NCBI GenBank assembly: GCA_033085395.1
Contig: JANQBS010000089.1
Location: 86,917 to 150,916, forward strand
From: Xanthoparmelia taractica
Lineage: Eukaryota; Ascomycota; Lecanoromycetes; Lecanorales; Parmeliaceae
Length of the DNA: 64,000 nucleotides
Reading direction: 5' to 3'
Within the stretch, counting starts at the first letter, position 1, and the number at the start of each line of letters is the position of its first letter. Below the pieces are notes generated by a model. It ran no database searches, was not told where the DNA came from, and saw only the letters and a list, made by a program, of their open reading frames with translations. Positions 55,661 to 64,000 of this stretch are shown here, one piece after another. The position numbers were made by a program, and so were the translations under genes.

Positions 55661-56638
55661 GTCTTGTTCCAGGGGAGCTACCTTCCAGGGGAGCTATGAC
55701 CCAGGGGAGCATCTGATTGGATCCCGCATTTCGGGTGATCGACCAGACGCCCGCAGAGCCGCCATATCAGGCTTGGCCCCATTCGGACTTGCCACTCATG
55801 TTGAACAGCTATGTGAGGGCGCTTTCCAATTGTACCATAGGGACAAAAATATGACTCATGGGTTCGGGCGCCGCGCTTCATAGAAGGCGCACCCTATTTG
55901 CCCATATGAAGCCCATACGACGTACCCGGGACCCCACACTGATACTCGTACGGCTCGGCCTAACAAGCTACCACCATCATCACCACATCATCACCACAGT
56001 CATTCATGGTCACCACTACGGCCACCAAATCCATAGGGCTCTTTCGGGGGGCCCTGACCCATGTGGGGGTCAGCATTTTGGGTACTTCACCCCTATTCGC
56101 CGCTGCTGCCAGCCACTATTGCCAAGTCCCATTCCTGGAACGGCCCCCGCGTGGGGGTCTTGCAGCCGATCAGATGCAGCTAGGAGGATTTTATCCAATT
56201 ATTTCATTTCACTCCCACATATATCCTCCGGCCTCGTAGCAATTGATTTTTGGTGTGCACCTGTTGGACTTGAAAAGAAATTTTCCAAATAGTCGTTTTT
56301 TGACAAAAAATGGAATATTTGTATGGGACACCAGGACGGATATCAGCACCTTGCCCTTTTCGACATAGTCGTTTTCAGCCTTCACACCAACCCATCCTTT
56401 TCAATGGGGGGTGGGTGTTGTAAAAGGAGGGGGTGAGGGGGGGGGGTTTTCGCGCTAACCGCATTTGAGTTTTGAGATCTGCCAACTTTGAATCTCGTGT
56501 AAGTTATTTATGTTCAAAAAGGCCCTCTAGTGGGAATTTCGATCTTCACACTAGTTACCCGGCTTTTCATGGGGCGGGGGGGGTATGCCCCAGGGTCCCT
56601 AGGGGGTAGGGGTCTACGAGGATGCGCTCGAGGGGGAG
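55661..56638 (+). other. Copia 3' untranslated segment and polypurine tract
   Basis: Non-coding DNA after the pol stop. It has several CAGGGGAGC copies near 55671-55710, G-runs at about 56432-56450 and 56574-56583, and a polypurine tract GAGGGGGAG at 56630-56638. The tract would prime plus-strand DNA synthesis in this class of element. Confidence 0.55.
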
Positions 56639-56750
56639 TGTTGATATTCGGGTCACGTGACTAGATCACGTGACACGCTAAGGCGTGCCTCATAATCTCG
56701 CTTTCCTAGCTAGTACTCCTTAGCCAATACAACTACTACGTGTTCTACCC
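56639..56750 (+). repeat. LTR-like repeat, right copy of the copia zone
   Basis: Starts TGTTGATATT right after the polypurine tract. It has two CACGTG palindromes (GTCACGTGAC and ATCACGTGAC) where the left copy has one, then matches the left copy up to CTAGTACTCCTT at 56721. The end is uncertain, at or before the AT-rich DNA that starts near 56755. Confidence 0.65.
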
Positions 56751-57214
56751 CGTATTTTGAAAAACTTAATATGAAATTAAAATATTTAGGATTAGACTTA
56801 GTGTAAGAAGAAGATATTTGTATTATTATATATAGATTATAATCTATCGACGTACTTGAATTTTGATAGGGCTACTATATAAATCCAAGTATTAAGGCAA
56901 GTTTGCCGAAACTTGCGTTGCGCCCCTAAGGTATCTTGCGCCCCCACGGCTTCCGGCGGATCCGAGCGTGATCTAATAATAGTAACAACAAGCTACCCAT
57001 GCAAGTTATCTAAATACCTTGGATCTCTTCTACAATGACACCTAGTTAAGATTTAGCTGGGACCGAGAGACTCTTTGAGCGACAACCACAATCAGGTTAC
57101 CTGCCTTGGTCTCCAGGGGTCTCTTAGTTCTTCTCATTGTGTCCGACTCAACGTTGCTGCGGACCTCTGGCTCTTTCAATGTCGCAAAGCTACGCAACTC
57201 AAGCCGCCACGACG
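56751..57214. other. AT-rich remnant and inverted repeat before the NLR gene
   Basis: 56755-56890 is AT-rich and resembles RIP'd repeat. At 56896-56915 a perfect 8-bp inverted repeat (GCAAGTTT-GCCG-AAACTTGC) is followed by two direct TTGCGCCCC copies (56917, 56935). From 57000 to 57214 the composition is normal and holds the NLR promoter. Confidence 0.5.
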
Positions 57215-60200
57215 ATGTGCAGCAAAGGCACTGTTAAGACCACAGGCCTCAATATCTGGGTCAGTGGTGAGCATAATCATAACGGACCCGAAGCAGAGTA
57301 AGACAGGCAATCCTTTATGAAGCCCAAGCACCACCATTAACAAACGTTGAAGCATTGTTGCAGTTCAAGGCCTTGGTGCCCATCCATACTATACATGGGC
57401 TTGGAAGCAGACTCCTTTCGAGGAGGTGAAGCCCACGCATCGTCACCGGTTCAATTTTTTCAGGCGCCGGGAGAAAAATGCCCAGGCTGACGGACTCCCT
57501 CGTGTTACTCAAATGGCATCCGACACTGAAGAAGTTGTGTGGCTTCGAGACTTCTTGCCAGATCTAATTCCAAATACTCGGATTATGACATACAGTTATG
57601 AATCTGACTGGCGTAGAGCGAACGTCAAAACAAGTCTACGCAAATGTGGAGAGCAGTTACTCAATGTCCTGCTTCAGAACCGGTCAAGCGAGAAAGTGGG
57701 TAGAATTGTTCCAGACATTCATCATTCATCCTTACTCAGAGTCAGTATAGGAGGGTCGACGACCGCTAGTCTTTATTGGACATAGCCTCGGAGGTCTGAT
57801 CATTAAACAGGTCGGTGTGATTTTGGCACGAATTCCCCCTGTACTAAGCTCTCCACAGGCGCTAGTGTTAGCCGACCATGGTAATACTTTCAGAGATATT
57901 CGGTTGTCCACGGCTGGGATCATCTTTCTTGGAACACCACATCAAGGAAGCGAGGCCGCAGTGTATGGTGTGTGGCTTGCTCAGGCCATGGGACACGATA
58001 AGACGTTGCTCGAGTCGCTCAGAAGAAATAGCCCTGCTCTTCATGAAATTGCGCGGGACTTTGAGGCGAGCTACAGTAATGCTGATATCGTTTGCTTTTA
58101 CGAAGACAAAGATGCGTCGTACGGACCCTGGCGTACTCAGGTGTGCTGAATCCTGCGTTTACACTCGACACGCTTTGGGAGCTTACGACACACACAGTTC
58201 GTTGATCACCAGTCAGCCTCCTTGCACGGGAAAAGAGCAATTTATCTCGCTACGGATCACTCGGGGTTGAACAAATTTCGCGGCCCCGAAGATGAAAACT
58301 TCGTCTTGGTGCGGCCAGAGATCCAGAGAATAGTTCAGACGGCGCCTCAAAGAGTCGAAGAACAATACCGTTGTACGGTCTTCTTCTCTATACCCCTGAC
58401 TTTATAATCTTCAAAGCTCCTCTAACTCTTTAAAAGCACACGCCGTGAGTACCGAAAAAGAGTCCTTTCGTGTGGACTTTAGTCTCCAGGGCATCCCTGT
58501 GGTGAAAATATTTGTGGCGCGAAACGCGGAGATGACGCGATTAACACAAGCTTTACTTCCCATCTCGACGGATCAAATGCGTCGAAAAGTATTCATTCTT
58601 CATGGTCTCGGTGGGATTGGGAAGACCCAGATCTCCGTTGAATTCGCTCGAAAATATCAGGGGAGCTATAGCGCGGTCTTCTGGATCGATGGCTCGAGCA
58701 AGGAGCGATTGAGGCGAAGCATCGCTGACCTCGCCAGCCGACTGCCACAGCATCAGCTTTCAGAAGGAAGTAGAAATTACTCACGAAATGGGACCGCTAA
58801 CGTCGATGAGGTTGTTGAAGATGTGCTCAAATGGTTATCACAGCCATCAAACAACCAGTGGTTACTCATCTTTGATAACGTGGATCGAGAGTTTTCAGTA
58901 CCATCGAGAGACCCCGAAGCCTTCGATATGAAAGAATATTTCCCAACAGCAGATCAAGGATCTATTCTTATCACTTCTCGACTTGCAAGTCTGTGGCAGC
59001 TGGGAATGGACATGAAACTGGAGCCGGTTAATGAAGTACAGGGAGAAAGTATCCTCGAGAATAGCCTCGGACGATTAACAGATGGTAAGTGCAATTAGCA
59101 GCATACTCGTGCAAACCCTATCTGATGTCTGGGGCGAACAAGGTTCACTAGAGCTCGTCAACCTACTTCAAGGTCTCCCTTTGGCGATCAATCAAGCCGG
59201 ATCGTATATGCGAAAGACGGGCACAAATGTGTCGGAGTACATCGAGTTGTACGATCAAGCTTGGGCAAGATTAATGGAGAAGCAGCATCTTTCTACTCTG
59301 TGGGAAGGCGTAGATCGCAGCATTCTAACGACATGGACGCTGTCCTTTAATTCTCTCCGGTTACAAAGCGAGGACGCAGCTAATCTCTTGATGCTGTGGG
59401 CGTTTCTCGATAATCGGGATCTCTGGTATGAGCTCCTTGCGCCTGCACTGGATCTTGCAATTGCCGACGAAGTGCCTCGTTGGTTCGCTAGGTGTGCAGG
59501 TGACAAACTTGAATTCAAGGAGTGCATAGGACTTCTGTTGGAATACTCCTTTATTGACGTAAAAACTGGATCATCTTCTTTCTCCATGCATTCTGTGCTT
59601 CATCATTGGTGCTTGCACACAATTGAAGAAAACAAGGCTACTATGAGCTGTCTCGCCTTGATCATCGTTGCATCCGCTGTGCCTTCAGAGACCGTGCTTC
59701 ATTATACGCTCATACAGAGACGTCTCCTACCACATTGTGATCACGTCTATTCAATGCTGCAGCGATATTTACAAGAAGCCTTCGAGAATAGGGAATACCT
59801 CCCGTCCCTTAGCGGCGCATGTCACCAGCTAGGAAATCTATACTCGAATCAAGGCAAGATGAAAGAGGCCGAAGACATGTACCTGCGGGCATTGACAGGA
59901 TACGAAAAGGCCTGGGGTCCTGAGCACACGTCGACGCTTGACACGGTCAACAATCTAGGAAATCTATACAAGGATCAAGGCAAGATGAAAGAGGCCGAAG
60001 ACATATACCTACGGGCATTGGTAGAATACGAAAAGACCTGGGGTCCTAAGCACACGTCGACGCTTAGGACGGTCAATAATCTAGGCCTTCTATATTCGGA
60101 TCAAGGCAAGATGAAAGAGGCCGAAGACATATACCTGCGGGCATTAATAGGAAACGAAAAGGCCAGGGGTCCTGAGCACACGTCGACGCTTAATACGGTC

Positions 60201-60545
60201 AATAATCTAGGCCTTCTATATTCGGATCAAGGCAAGATGAAAGAGGCCGAGAACATGTATCTGCGGGCATTAATAGAATACGAAAAGGCCTGGGGGCCTA
60301 AGCACACGTCGACGCTTAATACGATTAATAATCTAGGAAATCTATACAAGGATCAAGGCAAGATGAAAGAGGCCGAAAACATATACCTACGGGCATTGAC
60401 AGGATACGAAAAGGCCTGGGGTCCTAAGCATAAGCAGGCCTTGGACACGAGGTATAATTTGGGACTCCTTTACAAGGAAAGATCTATGTTCGGAAAGGTG
60501 ATACAGCAGTTCGAGCTTGTCGTACAAGGCTATACAAAATGCTAG
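57215..60545 (+). CDS. Fungal NLR: SesB-like hydrolase, NB-ARC, TPR array
   Basis: Seven exons (57215-57297, 57353-57695, 57751-57810, 57859-58140, 58198-58372, 58437-59084, 59143-60545) join in frame to 997 residues through 48-64-nt GT-AG introns. N-terminal alpha/beta hydrolase of the SesB/DUF676 type: VAVQGLGAHPYYTW, RIMTYSYESDW, nucleophile GHSLGG (Ser about 154), STAGIIFLGTPHQG, DHSGLNKF. NB-ARC: P-loop GLGGIGKT (Lys about 377), WLLIFDNVD, SILITSR, GLPLAINQAGSYM, and MHS in place of the usual MHD. The TPR array (from about residue 750) has five near-identical 42-residue units and a divergent sixth. This is the build of fungal STAND receptors used in non-self recognition and regulated cell death. 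The final codons appear frameshifted (A-run before 60545): the next frame continues LGPEHSETVEALNQLENC for about 22 residues. Confidence 0.88.
59851..60480 (+). repeat. 126-bp near-identical tandem repeats (TPR units)
   Basis: The marker AAGGCAAGATGAAAGAGGCC begins at 59851, 59977, 60103, 60229 and 60355, exactly 126 bp apart. The units differ by only a few bases, and each encodes one 42-residue TPR ending in GP-E/K-HTS. The near identity implies recent duplication or gene conversion. Confidence 0.9.
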
Positions 60546-61280
60546 GCCCAGAACATAGTGAGACCGTTGAGGCCTTAAACCAACTGGAAAATTGTGAAGT
60601 AGACTAGAAGAGAAGAAAGAGAGAGGTATCGTGGTTTATAACCCTAATAGAGCCCCATTTCGTGTGAGAGGAAGGCTATTTCTATCGCAATCGAGTCAAC
60701 TTGGTAGCAGCCCAGAGACTTTTCTGAAGGAAGAAGGGTAGAGCATGATAGGTCGATGTGATCATAATCCTTATAATGTTGATCGGGTTTCTAGAAGGCA
60801 CAGTCGACGGTTTGAGAGCGCGAGGCACTTTATTCCGCAGACTGCTCCTCGGCTTGTTCCCTAAGATAAAGAAGAATCATGTATCTATGCAGCCGACAGA
60901 GGTATTGAGGCTCCTTTGTAATCCGGTACAAGATATACTTGCGAGGCCAAGTCTGTAAGTTCGTTATCTGCAAACATGGTCCATTAATTCTTTCGTAGGG
61001 CGAGAACGGCCTGGGACACGAAGGGTCGCTCGCATCAGTCATGCAGTCTTTATTGATGTATTCCATCCACGAGTCGTCGCAGAGTTCGGCTCCAGGCTCG
61101 AACTCCAGCGATTCAACGGTGATAATACGCGTCGAGTAAGCTCTTGCTGCTTGCTGCCGAATAGCAATTTTTAAGTCATCAATTACAGCAGCGAGTCACT
61201 GCTGTATGTGCTGTGGTACGTCAGAATCATGGCAAGATGCTCATAGCGAGAGTTGAAATTTCTAGAGTCTTGTGGATCTG

Positions 61281-61309
61281 GACTTGCGGACCTAATGAGT
61301 CCGCAAGTC
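61281..61309. repeat. Perfect hairpin GACTTGCGGAC / GTCCGCAAGTC
   Basis: Eleven-bp arms with a 7-nt loop; CTAG follows 7 nt after the right arm (61317-61320). The core TTGCGGAC/GTCCGCAA is shared with the second hairpin about 275 bp further on. Confidence 0.85.
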
Positions 61310-61555
61310 AGGGATTCTAGAAGAATCTATCTGACAGCCTTACGCAGGTCCCCAGCTAAAACGACCGAAGCCATCCGAGCGTCCCGATTCTAGGTGATAA
61401 CTCGTTTTACATCCGTTTCACTTCGCATTGTGATTTTAAGGGACGGTTCAACTCCAACTTTGCCGCATCTCCTAATCTCCCATTTTGAGCATCCCCAGCG
61501 CTACATTTGATCTTACCCGAAATAGATTTTTGATCACCCTTCAGCTGCATGGAGA

Positions 61556-61583
61556 GATTTGCGGACCCAGTTGTCCGCAAATC
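61556..61583. repeat. Perfect hairpin GATTTGCGGAC / GTCCGCAAATC
   Basis: Eleven-bp arms with a 6-nt loop; CTAG follows 9 nt after the right arm (61593-61596). The same orientation and a similar AGGG text follow both hairpins. Confidence 0.85.
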
Positions 61584-62448
61584 AGGGGCCTGCTAGGCAT
61601 TCTACAAACGTTCATTCTTCGGCCCTAGAGCTCAACCCGGAAACAGCTATACTCTACCCCCAATGATATCATTGAAGTACCTTGGTCCAATCTAAAGTAG
61701 CTAGCGCGAATTCTGGCTCTCCTTCTCGTCTTCTTAGCATGATGTACGCCAGACTATAGTTTAGTTTAGGAGCAAAGTCGGGATTGATGCTATTTATCTA
61801 CTGGCGCCTCGAAAGGGCTAATATGAATGCGGAAATCGAAAATAAAAATCGAATACGCAGAAGCGTCGTTGATGAAATAAAGCTTTATGCGTTCAACGAG
61901 GGTACTAGGCGAAGATAGAGCCTCTCCCAGTAAACCTGAGGGCCACTTAGAAAAGGTAGCACCTTTACCAGAAATATCAGCCTTTCTATCTATTGCGTTT
62001 AAACCTCGAAGAATAGCGTTCTAGCCCCCGCCTTGAAGGAGCCAGTGAGTAAAGATTCGCACCAAGTTTGGTCTCAGGCAGATGTACCTATCGGAGAAGA
62101 TTCTTCTGATAAAATTGTGGAGCAGCTGTTTGAAGGTCTGGAGGCAAATATGGAAGACTAATAGCCAAGGGCGGAGTGAGTGATGCATAGAATTAATTCA
62201 TACGCCCGTCAGGACCGTACATCACTGGCTGTGAAGTGTTCGCCTCCTCAAGCACATTAATTTCATCGAATGAAAAGATGTAACGAATGGCAGTAGTGTT
62301 GAAATTTACTAGAATAATCTTAATTCCTACAATTTCAAGAACGGACTCATTCTATGTTGTACGAATAAAGGTAATTAACGATCACCGACCCTTATCTGCA
62401 CGTGCCAGTCTTCCCCGTTTGCTTCCCCGCTGCGCCTGGTGTTTCACC

Positions 62449-62844
62449 TCAAGCTCCCGCAGCAGTCCCTGTGCGTTTCCTAATTAGCGTTCGAGTAGCC
62501 ATGTGATTGCGAGTGTTGAACTTAGCCTTGAGCATTGGACAGTCATTAGCCAATGGACATCTGTACTGCTCTCCTGTTGCAAAACGTTCCCATCGCATTG
62601 TCTGCGCTCTTTGCGTCCGCTTGTCAACCAAATATTCTGCACACTGCTGGATCAAAGATCTGACATCCTCCTGTTTTAGATAAATCTTGGTCGCCATTTC
62701 AATCCTATCGAGCGTGATCTCGCCGCCCGATTTCGGCCTCCACTTATTCATGCGGACAGCTTGGAGTCCTTCCTTCACATCAAATCGAGAGTAAGCGCCC
62801 TGAACCTTACTTTCGAACATCACCTTACAAAGCGAGGCAGACAT
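62449..62844 (-). pseudogene. C-terminal fragment, possibly of a patatin-like/zinc-finger protein
   Basis: A minus-strand frame of 131 codons includes SRFDVKEGLQAVRMNKWRPK, GGEITLDRIEMATKIYLKQE, VRSLIQQCAEYLVDKRTQRA, and a Cys/His segment YRCPLANDCPMLKAKFNTRN-H. A FDV-EGL segment and a trailing C2H2-like finger are found at the ends of some fungal patatin-like phospholipase proteins. This is pattern memory, not a proven match. Upstream, in another frame and broken by stops, is LPVDGVIEVPTFSQEAYDS. No catalytic GxSxG is present. I treat it as a gene remnant. Confidence 0.4.
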
Positions 62845-64000
62845 GAATACTCTTGGAATCGTAAGCTTCCTGAGAGAAAGTTGGCACCTCTATGACACCA
62901 TCCACTGGCAACTATTTTTTCTGATCCGCATGTTAGACCCTAGTATCAGGCCCAAGAAAGTGCCTAATAGACTTGTAGGGAATATGATGCTGGGCAAAAC
63001 TTGCACGGGGCTCATGCCATGACAGAAGAGATCATCAGACTTGTACACGAATCAATTCCTACCACGTTATTACTGTAGCTAGCAGCTTGATATGTAGTAA
63101 TGAATTCTGAAATTCCGTTGGCGGTAATGCAGAGCACTGTTTTCAGCCCGCGTTTCAGCAGGGTCTCGGACATTCAAGGAGATCCTCGCATTTTACAACC
63201 CAGCTCCTGATAACCTGTCAATCTACGCCCTTATGGAATTAGTGGTGGGAATGTCGGAGTCTCTGAACCAATTACCTTGAAGGGCTTCTTTCAATTCAAC
63301 TTGCCGTCTGCCACGTCAGGATTGTTTTATGTTGCCTAGTGGTATACTTTTCTCTTCACTCTCATTGGTCGCTATTAGGTCTTGCTTTGTGAAAGAGACT
63401 GGTGTCGCTGCCTAAGCCCCACAAATAACAAGGCCCTGGAACGAGTCCATTGATTAGAGATACGGAAATGTTAGTCCGATAGTCCATCGCAGAGAGTAGC
63501 ACTAAAGAATAGGGTTAAAAATAGTCACGAGGCTGCCTCGAGCACTTTCAAAAAGAGTGATGCAGGTCGGATACAGAGACAGCTGCCCCAGGCACACTCA
63601 GCAGATCTAAAGCAATAGGCCGCAGAACCGCAGTCATTTCGCCAAAAATAAAGCGACCTATGTCAGCCTCGTTCTTGCAAGATCTTGCGACTTGATGTTT
63701 CCCAAAGCTATTAACCTTCCCGGATGGATCATCAGACTGGCACACTCGTATCTTTAATTAATCTACTCGTTCCAGGGTATTGTGGGACTTAGAGGTTGGG
63801 CACTCAGCTTCTTTCACGAAGAAGAACGTTATTAAAAACCAATGAAATTGAATAGAACTATCACCGCTAGGCTGTCTTCGAGCACATCAAGTCTGGTTAA
63901 ATCTATTCGTTGCTACCCAAAAACAATGCTCCCGATGGTCGACCAACCAACTACCAACTAACAGTCTGGACTGGTTCGGGTACTAATAGTTTGAACCAGT
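62845..64000. other. Spacer to the window end
   Basis: Only short frames, e.g. 63745-63548 on the minus strand, without motifs. An 8-bp inverted repeat (ACTGGTTC at 63970-63977, GAACCAGT at 63993-64000) sits at the very end of the window. Confidence 0.4.

Larger units (their letters stand above)
47781..56750 (+). mobile_element. Composite copia-type retrotransposon zone with foreign inserts
   Basis: The zone is bounded by LTR-like repeats sharing TGTTGA...GGGTCACGTGAC...CTAGCTAGTACTCCTT. Between them lie a helicase fragment, a minus-strand zinc ORF, a chain of short ORFs, gag, pol, a ~1-kb 3' segment, and a polypurine tract (GAGGGGGAG, 56630-56638) directly before the right repeat. That tract plus the TG start is the normal 3' end of a copia element. 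No second LTR is seen just upstream of gag. Either the left repeat is the 5' LTR of one large element that gained other sequences, or it is a solo LTR next to a 5'-truncated element. No target duplication could be confirmed. Confidence 0.6.
60546..62448. other. Gene-poor region with two related hairpins
   Basis: No gene is supported. Two perfect inverted repeats with a shared core lie at 61281-61309 and 61556-61583. A stretch at about 62030-62160 reads as a short charged protein end (DSSDKIVEQLFEGLEANMED) and may be the tail of a decayed transposase or other element gene. Confidence 0.4.

Noticed and set aside
59851..60480. Regular 126-bp repeats considered as a CRISPR-like or satellite array
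   Set aside because: The units are in frame and encode TPR motifs, with no spacer structure; the DNA is eukaryotic.
63970..64000. 8-bp inverted repeat at the window end
   Set aside because: Too short and cut by the window edge; could be chance, so not called as a transposon end.

Overview
This window reads as nuclear DNA of a filamentous ascomycete (Pezizomycotina; Dothideomycetes is a guess). The protein genes carry short spliceosomal introns (about 45-85 nt, GT-AG and some GC-AG, with CTAAC-like branch points). Typical fungal families are present: Zn2Cys6 regulator, WSC/PAN mucin, fungal NLR, FHA-kinase. One long block is AT-rich and full of stop codons, as expected after repeat-induced point mutation (RIP).

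Layout. 1-5.5 kb: 3' end of a transcription factor, a long low-complexity spacer, and a three-exon prolyl aminopeptidase. 5.5-14.9 kb: a broken cysteine-rich gene, then a RIP-degraded Ty3/gypsy element on the minus strand. Its two LTRs and a 5-bp target duplication (AAACT) can still be read, and it sits inside older RIP'd sequence. 15-29.4 kb: ordinary gene space. It holds a small unknown gene, a 617-aa disordered protein with internal duplications, an FHA-like/protein kinase gene, a peroxisomal acyl-CoA synthetase facing the mitochondrial F1-ATPase assembly factor ATP11, a two-domain cysteine protein and a predicted secreted protein.

29.4-47.8 kb: a sparse region with small secreted proteins (three share a cysteine layout), a broken short-chain dehydrogenase, a complete RNase H, a MYND-finger protein, a WSC/PAN mucin-like surface protein, and a RING protein with two cyclin/TFIIB-like repeats. 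47.8-56.9 kb: a composite transposon zone bounded by two LTR-like direct repeats. It contains a broken PIF1-type helicase with a real intron, a minus-strand zinc-motif ORF, a chain of overlapping ORFs, and a Ty1/copia gag-pol with five in-frame stops. 57.2-60.6 kb: a seven-exon NLR (SesB-like hydrolase, NB-ARC, TPR) whose TPR array is made of near-identical 126-bp units. 60.6-64 kb: a gene-poor tail with two related perfect hairpins and a fragment that may come from a patatin-like protein.

The most interesting object is the NLR. It has the architecture of fungal allorecognition/innate-immunity receptors and highly conserved internal repeats, it lies next to a retrotransposon cluster, and its reading frame shifts just before the expected end. 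The housekeeping genes (ATP11, RNase H, aminopeptidase, acyl-CoA synthetase) look intact and show no sign of forming a common pathway.
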